Source: DASSLY01 sp035689185 | GTDB taxonomy: Bacteria; Actinomycetota; Actinomycetes; Actinomycetales; Dermatophilaceae | Direction: 5' to 3' | DNA: 20,737 nucleotides | Assembly (NCBI GenBank): GCA_035689185.1 | Contig: DASSLY010000034.1 | Location: 1-20,737 of the forward strand | In this document: in pieces, positions 1 to 7,451 of the stretch | How positions within the stretch are numbered: the first letter of the stretch is position 1 | Layout: the number at the start of each line of letters is the position of its first letter | Notes under the pieces: model-generated | Told to the model about the DNA's origin: nothing | What the model saw: the letters and a program-made list of their open reading frames with translations, nothing else | Database searches by the model: none | Position numbers and translations under genes: made by a program

Positions 1-1
1 C

Positions 2-778
2 GACGCCACCGTCACGCACCTGGCCGCCGTCACGCGGCTGCGGCTGTGGACCCACGGCGCCCGGGTCGAGGTCGAGCGCTACCTCCCGCACCACCTCGAG
101 CCGGGCCAGCCGCAGGTGGTGTTCCTGCACGGCTGGGGAATGTCCCACGCCGGCTACCGCACCAGCCTGCAGCTGATAGCCATCCGGGGCGCCCGGGTGG
201 ACGCCTACGCCCTGCCCGGATATTCCGGGTCCACCCCGTTGCCGGTGCGGGCCTGCGGACTCACCGACCACGCCAGGCGGGTTGCGGCGGCACTGGAGCA
301 GGCGGCATACGACGGCCCGGTGCACGTGGTCGGTCACTCGTTCGGCGGCGGGATCGCGCTCTCCGTGGCCGCCACCCGGCCGGACCTGGTCGACCGGGTC
401 ACCGCGGTCTGCCCGATCGGCGGCGCGGGGCAGGGTCCGACGCCGTGGCCGCACCTGGTCCGCACCTTCCTCACCGACGGCGGCACGGCGGGCCTGACCG
501 GCTTCGTCCGCTCGTTCGCCCCTGCCGCCCGCCGCAGCCCGTTGACCCTGGCCGCCACCGGGCTCGCCGCTCGCCGGGCCGACCTCACCGCCGAGCTCGC
601 CGCCGCCAAGCGCCACAACGTGCCGGTGCACCTGGTCCTCGCCGACCGGGACACCGTGGTGCCGCCCGGGCCGATGGTGCACCCGGTGTTTGGTGCCCGG
701 CTCAGCATGGTCCGCGGCAGCCACAGCTGGCCGCACCAGGACCCGCGCGGCTTCGCCGACCGCGTGCTCTGCGAGTAG
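2..778 (+). CDS. alpha/beta-hydrolase, 5' end outside the window
   Basis: The reading frame is open from the window edge to the TAG at 776-778, so the first visible residue is not the start; a GTG at 116 lies inside the first core strand and would remove conserved sequence. The 258 visible residues carry an alpha/beta-hydrolase fold: an oxyanion-hole HGWG (visible residues 43-46), the nucleophile elbow GHSFGG with Ser at about 113, an acid in the LADRDTVVP segment (Asp about 217) and a catalytic His in GSHSWPH (about 241). The substrate cannot be told from sequence; such proteins include esterases, lipases and C-C hydrolases. No signal peptide is visible, but the N-terminus is missing. It ends 47 bp before hsdR and probably is the last chromosomal gene before the defence island. 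Confidence 0.85.
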   Translation, partial: DATVTHLAAVTRLRLWTHGARVEVERYLPHHLEPGQPQVVFLHGWGMSHAGYRTSLQLIAIRGARVDAYALPGYSGSTPLPVRACGLTDHARRVAAALEQAAYDGPVHVVGHSFGGGIALSVAATRPDLVDRVTAVCPIGGAGQGPTPWPHLVRTFLTDGGTAGLTGFVRSFAPAARRSPLTLAATGLAARRADLTAELAAAKRHNVPVHLVLADRDTVVPPGPMVHPVFGARLSMVRGSHSWPHQDPRGFADRVLCE

Positions 779-812
779 GCCCGAACCGGGCCTGCCGGTG
801 CCGGGCCGCCCT

Positions 813-818
813 TACGCT
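813..818 (+). promoter_or_regulatory. -10 box of a likely leaderless hsdR promoter
   Basis: TACGCT matches the actinobacterial TANNNT -10 pattern and lies exactly 7 nt before the hsdR ATG at 826, which would put the transcription start at the start codon. No Shine-Dalgarno sequence precedes the ATG, consistent with a leaderless message. No convincing -35 is seen. Confidence 0.5.
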
Positions 819-825
819 GTCCGGC

Positions 826-3585
826 ATGGGGACCGACGACGGCTCGCCGCTGACCGCCGAGCAGCGCGCCCGGGTCCTCATCGACCAGCAGCTCACCCAG
901 GCCGGGTGGTCCGTCCAGGACAGGTCGCAGCTCAACCTCTCCGCCGCCGGGGTCGCCTGCCGGGAGGTGGTGATGAAAGCCGGCCACGGCCGTGCGGACT
1001 ACCTGCTGTACGTCGAACAGCACGCGGTCGGCGTGATCGAGGCCAAGCCCATGGGGGCCACGTTGTCGGGCGTCGAGTGGCAGTCGGCGATGTATGCCGA
1101 GGGGTTACGTGCCGAGGTCCGCCTGAAGGCGCTCACGGTCCAGGGTCGGCTGCCGTTCGCCTTCGAGGCGAGCGGCACGGAAACACACTTCACCAACGGC
1201 CTGGACCCGGAAGCGCGGGCGCGGCGGGTCTTCAACATCCCCAAGCCGGCCACGCTCGCACGGTTGCTTCGCGACGCGGCCGCCGACCCGGCATACCCGA
1301 CCTGGCGGGCAAAGGTGCGGCACCTGCCCGAGCTGGCGACGGCACCGCTGCGCCCGGCGCAGATCATCGCGATCGAGGGGATCGAACGCAGCCTTGCCGA
1401 GCAACGGTTCGACCGGTCGCTGGTGCAGATGGCGACGGGTGCCGGCAAGACGTTCACCGCGGTCACCGCGGCATACCGGCTGCTGAAGTCCGGCGGGTTC
1501 CACCGAATCCTCTTCCTCGTCGACCGGAACAATCTGGCCGACCAGACGCTCGGGGAGTTCCAGAACTACCGCGCGCCGGACGACGGGCGTCGGTTCACCG
1601 AGGTGTATGCCGTCGACAAGCTCACGTCGGCGGGGATGCTCGGCTCCAGCCAGGTGGTGGTCTCCACCATCCAGCGGGTCTACCAGGGGCTGAGCGGCGA
1701 GCAGGTCAGCAACGTCGACGACCCCAACCTGGACGACTTCGTCCCCGAGGCTCCGGTCGCGGTGTCCTACAGCCCGGACCTACCGCCGGAGAGCTTCGAC
1801 CTGGTCATCGTGGACGAGGCGCATCGGTCGATCTACGGCGTCTGGCGCGGGGTGCTGGAATACTTCGACGCGCACGTGATCGGCCTGACCGCGACGCCGG
1901 GCAAACAGACGTTCGCGTTCTTCCGGCAGAACCTGGTCTCGGAGTACACCTACCCGCAGTCGGTGGCCGACCGGGTCAACGTCGACTTCGACCTGTACCG
2001 GATCCGCACCGAGGTCAGCGAGCGCGGCGGCGCCATCGAGGCGGGCACGATCGTGCCCAAGGTGGACCGGCGGACACGGGTGCAGCGGCTGGTGGAGCTG
2101 GAGGAGGACTTCGAGTACACGCATCGCCAGCTCGACCGGGCTGTCACCAGCAAGAGCCAGATCCGGCTGGTGCTGGAGACCTTCCGGGACCGGCTGTTCA
2201 CCGAGATCTTCCCCGGCCGCTCGACGGTGCCCAAGACGCTCATCTTCGCCAAGAACGACGCGCACGCCGAGGAGATTGTCAGCACGGTGCGCGAGGTGTT
2301 CGGGAAGGGCAACGACTTCGTCGCCAGAATCACCTACACCGCTGACGACCCGCGGGGTCAGTTGCGCGCGTTGCGCAACTCGCCGACGCTGCGGATCGCG
2401 GTGACCGTCGACATGATCGCCACCGGCACCGACGTGAAACCGCTGGAGTGTGTGATGTTCATGCGCGACGTACGGTCCGCGCAGTACTTCGAGCAGATGA
2501 AGGGCCGCGGAGCGCGGACGATCACCCCGACCGACTTCCAGGCGGTAACCCCGGACGCGCCGGCCAAGACGCGGTTCGTCATCGTGGACGCCGTAGGGGT
2601 CACCGAGCACCCGTTCGTGGAGCCGCCGCTCAACCGGGACCGAGCGGTGCCCTTGAAGAAGCTGCTCGACAAGGCGGCGGCGCTGTCGCTGACCGAGGAC
2701 GAGACCGCGACGCTCGCATCCCGGCTGGCCAAGCTCGAGCTCGCGCTGACCGACAACGAGCGGGCCGAGCTGGACCGCGTCGCCGGTGCCCCGGTGCGCG
2801 ACCTGGTTCGTGGTCTGGTCGACGCGGTCGACCCGGATGTCCAGGCCCGGGCGGCCGAGGCCGCTGCTGATCCCGAGGCGGTCCGGCAGCAGCTGCTGGA
2901 CGCGGCTGTCCGGCCGCTGGCGGCCAACCCGGGGCTGCGCAGCCGCATCCTGGAGCTGCGGGCGACGTACGACCGGGTGGTCGACGAGGTCACCGTCGAC
3001 GTGCTCGTTGAGGCCTCAGGGGTCGTGGACACCGACCGGGCGCGGTCGATCGTCGAGTCGTGGCGGGCGTACCTGGAGGAGCACCGGAGCGAGATCACGG
3101 CTCTACAGCTGCTCGGGGAGGCGCGAGAGCGCCGGATCGCCTTCGCCGACGTCTTGGACCTCGCCGACAGGATCGCCCGGCCGCCGCACAACTGGACACC
3201 GGACCTGATCTGGCACGCCTACGAGGTCGTGGACCACGGCGGCGTGCGCCACGGCCAGCGACGCACGCTCACCGACCTGGTCTCGCTCCTGCGGTACACC
3301 GTCGGCGTCGACGAACAGCTGGTTCCCTATGCCGCGCGAGTGCAAGAGCGGTATGCCGCCTGGCTGGCTCAGCAGGAACAGTCCGGCACCACGTGGTCAC
3401 CCTTGGAACGCTGGTGGTTGGACCGCATGGTGGAGGTGATCGCCGCCTCCGCCGGGATCACCGAGCAGGACCTGGACAACGCTCCGTTCACGGAGAAGGG
3501 CGGCCTCGACGGCGCGGTCCGCGACCTGGGCGACGAACGAACGGCGGCCCTGCTGGAGGAGCTGAACGACGAGCTCACCGCATGA
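826..3585 (+). CDS. hsdR: type I restriction enzyme, R (motor/nuclease) subunit, EcoEI-like
   Basis: A 919-residue DNA translocase and endonuclease subunit of a type I restriction-modification complex; it pumps DNA with ATP after HsdS/HsdM recognise an unmethylated site and then cleaves it. An N-terminal PD-(D/E)xK nuclease domain has Asp58 and Glu72-Ala-Lys74. Superfamily 2 helicase motifs follow: Walker A ATGAGKT (203-209), DEAH (330-333), TATP (355-358) and the motif VI-like RGAR (561-564). The C-terminal third resembles the EcoEI R C-terminal domain and ends in a GGLDGAVRDLGDE helix. The frame continues open upstream to position 46, but that stretch overlaps the hydrolase gene; the ATG at 826 is chosen because homology begins there and a -10 box stands 7 nt before it. 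Its partners hsdS and hsdM are 0.7 and 5.6 kb downstream instead of adjacent. All key motifs are intact. Confidence 0.93.
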   Translation: MGTDDGSPLTAEQRARVLIDQQLTQAGWSVQDRSQLNLSAAGVACREVVMKAGHGRADYLLYVEQHAVGVIEAKPMGATLSGVEWQSAMYAEGLRAEVRLKALTVQGRLPFAFEASGTETHFTNGLDPEARARRVFNIPKPATLARLLRDAAADPAYPTWRAKVRHLPELATAPLRPAQIIAIEGIERSLAEQRFDRSLVQMATGAGKTFTAVTAAYRLLKSGGFHRILFLVDRNNLADQTLGEFQNYRAPDDGRRFTEVYAVDKLTSAGMLGSSQVVVSTIQRVYQGLSGEQVSNVDDPNLDDFVPEAPVAVSYSPDLPPESFDLVIVDEAHRSIYGVWRGVLEYFDAHVIGLTATPGKQTFAFFRQNLVSEYTYPQSVADRVNVDFDLYRIRTEVSERGGAIEAGTIVPKVDRRTRVQRLVELEEDFEYTHRQLDRAVTSKSQIRLVLETFRDRLFTEIFPGRSTVPKTLIFAKNDAHAEEIVSTVREVFGKGNDFVARITYTADDPRGQLRALRNSPTLRIAVTVDMIATGTDVKPLECVMFMRDVRSAQYFEQMKGRGARTITPTDFQAVTPDAPAKTRFVIVDAVGVTEHPFVEPPLNRDRAVPLKKLLDKAAALSLTEDETATLASRLAKLELALTDNERAELDRVAGAPVRDLVRGLVDAVDPDVQARAAEAAADPEAVRQQLLDAAVRPLAANPGLRSRILELRATYDRVVDEVTVDVLVEASGVVDTDRARSIVESWRAYLEEHRSEITALQLLGEARERRIAFADVLDLADRIARPPHNWTPDLIWHAYEVVDHGGVRHGQRRTLTDLVSLLRYTVGVDEQLVPYAARVQERYAAWLAQQEQSGTTWSPLERWWLDRMVEVIAASAGITEQDLDNAPFTEKGGLDGAVRDLGDERTAALLEELNDELTA

Positions 3586-3611
3586 CCGTGCTTGCATCAG
3601 GCAGGTCATCG

Positions 3612-3617
3612 TATGAT
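3612..3617 (+). promoter_or_regulatory. -10 box of the vapBC promoter
   Basis: TATGAT differs from TATAAT at one base and is unusually AT-rich for this sequence. It lies 26 bp past the hsdR stop and 47 bp before vapB. A possible -35 (TTGCAT, 3592-3597) is only 14 bp upstream, so the -35 assignment is uncertain. Because all genes from vapB to the Mrr-like gene overlap by 4 nt, this promoter probably serves that whole run. Confidence 0.5.
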
Positions 3618-3627
3618 GCGCCGGGGA

Positions 3628-3648
3628 GTGCTCGAAGGGTTCGAGCAC
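3628..3648. promoter_or_regulatory. perfect 21-bp palindrome, candidate VapB operator
   Basis: Arms GTGCTCGAA (3628-3636) and TTCGAGCAC (3640-3648) are exact reverse complements around a GGG centre. The site lies just downstream of the -10 box and 16 bp before the vapB start. VapB antitoxins typically bind inverted repeats at their own promoter, alone or with VapC, and this is the obvious operator. It could alternatively form an RNA hairpin in the 5' leader, but the short arms without a T-run do not look like a terminator. Confidence 0.65.
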
Positions 3649-3664
3649 CGGCTCTGGAGGCGCC

Positions 3665-3859
3665 GTGCGCACGACCGTGACTCTCGACGAGGCGCTCCTC
3701 ACCCGTGCGTCGGACCTTTCCGGCATCCGCGAGCGCTCAGCCCTGCTGCGGGCATCGTTGGAGGCGCTCATCGCGCAGGAGAGCGCCCGGCGGCTGGCTC
3801 GCCTCGGGGCCAGCGACCCCCACGCGAGAGCCGCACGGCGACGACGTCCTGCCTCATGA
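3665..3859 (+). CDS. vapB: VapB-type antitoxin
   Basis: A 64-residue protein beginning with the MRTTVTLDEALL pattern typical of ribbon-helix-helix VapB antitoxins: a short DNA-binding beta strand, two helices (about 11-40), then a basic tail rich in Arg that should wrap and neutralise VapC. The GTG start at 3665 follows GGAGG at 3656-3660 with a 4-nt spacer. The stop TGA overlaps the vapC ATG by 4 nt (ATGA), the usual arrangement for coupled antitoxin-toxin translation. It probably represses its own promoter through the palindrome immediately upstream. The operon nests between two subunits of a type I restriction system, where an addiction module would penalise loss of the locus. Confidence 0.85.
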   Translation: MRTTVTLDEALLTRASDLSGIRERSALLRASLEALIAQESARRLARLGASDPHARAARRRRPAS

Positions 3860-4224
3860 TCCTCGTCGACACCTCGGTCTGGGTCGACCACCTCCGTCGC
3901 GGCGTGCCAGCGCTGTCGGCGCAGCTGGAGCGCAATGCCATCGGCGTGCACCCCCTGGTCGTCGGCGAGCTCGCCCTTGGCTCGCTGCGCGAGCGGCAGA
4001 CCGTGCTGGACCTGTTGCGTGCCCTGCTCGTTGTCGTTCAGGCCGAGCACGAGGAGGTCCTGCACCTGGTCGAGCAGTCGCGGCTGCACGGTCGCGGCCT
4101 GTCCATCGTCGACGCCCACCTGCTGGCGTCGGCCAGGCTCACGAACGGATGCCGGCTGTGGACGCGCGACAAGCCGCTCCGCGCCGCCGCGGTCGACCTG
4201 GGCCTCGCCTACGAGGCCGCATGA
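3856..4224 (+). CDS. vapC: VapC-type PIN-domain ribonuclease toxin
   Basis: A 122-residue PIN-domain protein; VapC toxins cleave specific RNAs, often tRNA or the rRNA sarcin-ricin loop, when freed from antitoxin. All four acidic metal-binding positions are visible: Asp5 in MILVDTSVWVDH, Glu38 in PLVVGELALG, Asp86 in GLSIVDAHLL and Asp105 in LWTRDKPL. Length and motif spacing are normal, so the toxin looks intact. The frame extends upstream to 3592, but the ATG at 3856 is chosen because it overlaps the vapB stop as ATGA and begins the conserved first strand. Its own stop overlaps the ATG of a 31-codon ORF, extending the chain of coupled genes towards hsdS. Confidence 0.9.
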   Translation: MILVDTSVWVDHLRRGVPALSAQLERNAIGVHPLVVGELALGSLRERQTVLDLLRALLVVVQAEHEEVLHLVEQSRLHGRGLSIVDAHLLASARLTNGCRLWTRDKPLRAAAVDLGLAYEAA

Positions 4225-4316
4225 GGACCACACCGCCACCCCGCTGGTTCGGCCCACCGGCGGAGCCGGGTGACGAGCGAGCAACGATCCTGCTCGACGA
4301 GCTGGGTCTTGAGTGA
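4221..4316 (+). CDS. 31-residue ORF linking vapC to hsdS
   Basis: A tiny ORF (begins MRTTPPPRWFGPP, ends LLDELGLE) whose ATG overlaps the vapC stop by 4 nt (ATGA) and whose stop overlaps the hsdS GTG by 4 nt (GTGA). I recognise no family. The sequence is proline-rich at the start and acidic, probably helical, at the end. The double overlap suggests it is translated, if only to hand terminating ribosomes from vapC to hsdS; a peptide with its own function, or a remnant of a longer gene, are alternatives. Coding status rests only on the overlaps. Confidence 0.45.
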   Translation: MRTTPPPRWFGPPAEPGDERATILLDELGLE

Positions 4317-5515
4317 GCGGCGTGAAAAGCAGCTCGCCTTGGCCGATTGTCCCTCTCCACGCCGTCGTCGATGTGCTGGACCATGTTCGCGTACCGGTCA
4401 GCGCCAGAGAACGAGCCGAGAGGGTCGGTGATACTCCTTATTACGGGGCCTCGGGTCAAGTAGGAACGATCGACGAGGCCCTGTTCAATGAGCCCTTGGT
4501 CCTGCTGGGCGAGGATGGTGTCCAGTTCTTCGACCCATTCAAACCCAAGGCTTATCTTATTCACGGACCCAGTTGGGTCAACAACCATGCGCACGTGTTG
4601 CGCCCGGCGTCGTCGATTGACCGTCGTTTCTTGTGCTATCAACTCAACCATGTCGACTATCGCGGCTTCGCGAACGGCACGACACGTCTGAAACTAACTC
4701 AGTCGGCGATGAAGCGGATACCGCTTTCGTTACCCGATCTGCATACCCAGCGGCGGATTGTCGACATCCTCGAAGACCACCTCTCCCGCCTCGACGCCGC
4801 GACCGGATACGGTCGCAGCGTCCAGGACCAGGTCCAGGCGTTGAGAAGATCATACCTGCATCGCCTCGGAGTTGGGCCTCCGGTGAAGATCGCAGAGCTC
4901 GCAATCGCGTCGGGGTACGGCACGTCGACCAAGTGCTCCTATGGCGGCATCGGGCCAGTTGTCCTCAGGATCCCGAATGTAAGAGATGGCAGGCTTGTCA
5001 TGAAGGATCTCAAGCGGGCAGCGACGGACCAGGACCTCTCAACCTTCGACGTCCGTCAGGGAGATGTCCTCATTGTTCGCACCAACGGGAGCAAGGATCT
5101 CATTGGGCGTTCGGCCGTTGCGGAGAGAGACCTCGACGCCGCCTATGCCTCCTATCTCATTCGTTACCGCTTCGACGGTAAGCGTGTATTGCCGGAGTGG
5201 GTTAGTTTGGCGTTGGAATCCCCGTCGATCCGATCGGATCTGGAAACCCTCGCTGCCTCCAGCGCTGGTCAGTACAATCTAAGTCTCGCCAAGTTGGGCC
5301 GGGTCGCGATTCCCTTACCGGACCTCGCAAGTCAACAAGAGGCGGTAGCTTCCTTTGAAGAGTACTCGCGCTTCCAGAATCGGTTGCTGGACGCAGTTGC
5401 GGTAAACAGCCTCAAGGGGCAGGCACTTCGCGCGGCGGTTTTGGCGGCGGCGTTCGCGGGGAAGTTGACCGGGCGGCATACCGATCAGGAGGTCATCGAG
5501 GAGCTGGCGCAGTGA
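4313..5515 (+). CDS. hsdS: type I restriction-modification specificity (S) subunit
   Basis: A 400-residue DNA-recognition subunit shared by the methyltransferase and endonuclease complexes; it sets the target sequence. Two target-recognition domains are visible, about residues 5-140 (YYGASGQVGTID) and 190-340 (IPNVRDG, GDVLIVRTNGS), each followed by a conserved helix region: LPDLHTQRRIVDILEDHL (140-157) and LPDLASQQEAVASFEEY (335-351), with a final AAFAGKLTG segment. The GTG start at 4313 overlaps the stop of the 31-codon ORF; the stop overlaps the next GTG. Base composition is lower in GC than the neighbours (one sampled 60-base line at 4441 has 35 G+C, against 44 at 5581), most obviously in the recognition domains, as expected when these are exchanged between lineages. 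The gene is intact. Confidence 0.9.
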   Translation: MSGVKSSSPWPIVPLHAVVDVLDHVRVPVSARERAERVGDTPYYGASGQVGTIDEALFNEPLVLLGEDGVQFFDPFKPKAYLIHGPSWVNNHAHVLRPASSIDRRFLCYQLNHVDYRGFANGTTRLKLTQSAMKRIPLSLPDLHTQRRIVDILEDHLSRLDAATGYGRSVQDQVQALRRSYLHRLGVGPPVKIAELAIASGYGTSTKCSYGGIGPVVLRIPNVRDGRLVMKDLKRAATDQDLSTFDVRQGDVLIVRTNGSKDLIGRSAVAERDLDAAYASYLIRYRFDGKRVLPEWVSLALESPSIRSDLETLAASSAGQYNLSLAKLGRVAIPLPDLASQQEAVASFEEYSRFQNRLLDAVAVNSLKGQALRAAVLAAAFAGKLTGRHTDQEVIEELAQ

Positions 5516-6441
5516 CGATCCCCGACTTCCAGACGCTGATGCGGCCCGTTCTCGCCCACCTTGGGCGACGGGCTGGCGACGGGCAGGTCCACCGCACCCG
5601 GGACGTGAGGGAGGCGATGGCCGCGGAGTTCCACCTCACCGAGGCGGAGCGAGCGGAGCAGCTGCCGAGCGGCCGGCAGCGGACGGTGGACAACAGGGTG
5701 GGCTGGTCCCTGAGCTACCTGGTCCAGGCCGGTCTGGCCTCGCGGCCCAGCCGCGGCCAGGTCGCCATCACCGACGAGGGGCGCGCGGCACTGGCCGCCA
5801 ACCCGGTGCGGATCGACATGCGCACGTTGGAGGCCTACCCGGCATACCTGGAGTTCCGGGACCGGTCCCGTGCCCAGGCGCCGCAGGCGGCCGACCAACC
5901 CTCGGCCGAGGCGACGCCGGAGGCCACGCCGAACGACCTGGTCGAGCGGGCAGTCGCGACTAACAGGGCGGCGGTCGAAGGCGACGTGCTGCGGGGCGCC
6001 CTCATGCTGTCGCCAACCGGCTTCGAGGACCTGGTGATCCGGCTGCTGGAGGCCATGGGCTATGGCAGAGCCGGCTCGGTCGAGCGGACCAGCGCGTCGG
6101 GTGACGCCGGCATCGACGGCATCATCAGTCAGGACCCGCTCGGGTTGGACCGGATCTACGTGCAGGCCAAGCGGTACGGGAAGGATCGCACGATCGACCG
6201 GCCGCGGATCCACGAGTTCGCCGGGGCGCTCCTGGGCAAGCAGGGCGACCGGGGCGTGTTCATCACGACGTCGCGCTTCTCCGCTGGCGCCGTGCAGGAG
6301 GCGGAGCGGATCAACGCCCGCATCGAGCTGATAGACGGCACGCGCCTTGCCCAGCTGCTCGTGGCCTACGGCGTCGGCGTGCAGGCCGAGCAGACCGTCA
6401 CCCTCTACCGCCTCGACGAGGACTTCTTCGACAGCCTGTAA
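5512..6441 (+). CDS. mrr: Mrr-like (type IV) restriction endonuclease
   Basis: A 309-residue protein with the two-domain layout of Mrr. Residues 1-110 form a winged-helix DNA-binding domain (RTVDNRVGWSLSYLVQAGL, then ITDEGRAAL); a low-complexity Ala/Pro linker spans about 118-142; residues 165-305 are the PD-(D/E)xK-like Mrr catalytic domain with GFEDLV (Glu172), GDAGIDG (Asp202) and QAK (218-220). Family members cut DNA carrying foreign base modifications. The GTG start overlaps the hsdS stop by 4 nt, so it is probably co-translated with the type I specificity subunit. That pairing is odd, since a methyl-dependent nuclease must tolerate the host type I methylation. It could instead act as an auxiliary nuclease; specificity cannot be read from sequence. 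Confidence 0.87.
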   Translation: MTIPDFQTLMRPVLAHLGRRAGDGQVHRTRDVREAMAAEFHLTEAERAEQLPSGRQRTVDNRVGWSLSYLVQAGLASRPSRGQVAITDEGRAALAANPVRIDMRTLEAYPAYLEFRDRSRAQAPQAADQPSAEATPEATPNDLVERAVATNRAAVEGDVLRGALMLSPTGFEDLVIRLLEAMGYGRAGSVERTSASGDAGIDGIISQDPLGLDRIYVQAKRYGKDRTIDRPRIHEFAGALLGKQGDRGVFITTSRFSAGAVQEAERINARIELIDGTRLAQLLVAYGVGVQAEQTVTLYRLDEDFFDSL

Positions 6442-6580
6442 GTGCGTGTTCAACGAGCTGGAGACCATATACCCCGTCGAGTTGAGCGTCGGCGTTGAGC
6501 GCCCCAGCGTGCGGGGGAGGCGCGGGCGGATGTCAGCAGGCCCTGACAGACTGGCGACGAGTGTACGAGCCTGGGAGGTG

Positions 6581-7442
6581 ATGACGACGACGTACGAGTC
6601 CGAGCTGAGACTGGTCGGCGCAAGCGCGCCCGACGGTCAGGTGCGACTGTCCGATCTCACCGCGCTGGCGGAGGGACTGCAGGAGCTCAGCCTGCGGCTC
6701 GGTCGGCACCTGGTCCACCGAGCCGGACCAGGACGCACCGATCGAAACGTCGAGGCGTTGACCGAGATGCGGCTGTCGGGTCTCGCGGAGGGGAGCACGC
6801 GCCTGCATTTCGCACGCGGGCGTGCTGACCTACTCGATCTCGAGCTGGCCGAGGCGAGGGAGATTGACGACGGGTTCTGGGAGGTCCTCCTGGGCATCGG
6901 CTCCAACTCTCGCCCGGCCTGGGCCACCGACCTCATTGCGGAGAGCGCGGGCAAGATCGTGGCCGCCCTCAAAGTTGCCGCACCTGAGGTTCTTGATGAC
7001 GCGGGCAGGATCGAGCGCTCGGCGCGTGATGACGACCACTCTGGAGCGGCAGGTCTGGGCGAGCACCCTCGGTGCTCGTGAGCCAACCTCGGTTGTCGTC
7101 GCAGGGCGGCTGGAAGCTGTCGACATGCGGAGCGGGCGCTTCCGCATCGCCGACGACGTCGGCCACCGGATCGCGCTGGAAGACGTCCCCGAGCCCTCGA
7201 CCGTCGCTCACTTGATCAACCAGCGAGTTCGCGCGATCGGGACCGGCAGCCTCGGGAATGACGGGCAGCTCAAGGGTGTGATTGCGCCGTCGATCACGCC
7301 GGAGTCCTTGCCCAGCACCTGGTTTGCCCGCGACAGCGACGATCTGACCGCCGAGTTGTCCAAACCGGGCCCGTCCTTTGGCGATGGCGTTGAGCTGACC
7401 GACGAGGAGTTTGCCGACTTCATGACGTTCCTCAAGGGCTGA
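6581..7442 (+). pseudogene. frameshifted gene upstream of a PIN protein, possible antitoxin-like partner
   Basis: Two overlapping frames look like halves of one protein of about 285 residues. The first (6581-7081, starts MTTTYESELRLVG) is helical and runs well to the AAPEV segment at about 6990; the second (usable from 6990, with in-frame GTG 7026 and ATG 7029, to TGA at 7440-7442) contains a beta-rich part (RLEAVDMRSGRFRIADDVGHR) and ends DEEFADFMTFLKG. The tail of the first frame after AAPEV is low quality, and no good ribosome-binding site precedes the second, so a frameshift between about 6989 and 7030 is the simplest reading. Two separate genes, or programmed frameshifting, are alternatives. 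An in-frame ATG at 6530 with GGGGGAGG at 6513-6520 is another possible start. The adjacent PIN gene suggests a toxin-antitoxin-type pair, but no VapB fold is visible. Confidence 0.55.
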
Positions 7443-7451
7443 TCGACAGAG

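Noticed and set aside
46..825. Upstream continuation of the hsdR frame, which would add 260 residues.
   Set aside because: It overlaps the alpha/beta-hydrolase gene, which has a full catalytic triad, and the extra residues are an Arg/Pro/Gly-rich shadow without family features.
1780..2610. Long antisense open frame across hsdR.
   Set aside because: Rich in His, Arg, Asp and Val as expected from the complement of a high-GC gene; no motif, and hsdR is clearly coding in the other direction.
3592..3855. Longer vapC starting at the upstream in-frame start.
   Set aside because: It would include the operator and all of vapB in another frame; the ATGA overlap and PIN fold place the start at 3856.
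6481..6501. Direct repeat GTTGAGCG at 6481 and 6494 before the frameshifted gene.
   Set aside because: Two 8-bp copies 13 bp apart are too little to claim a regulator site.
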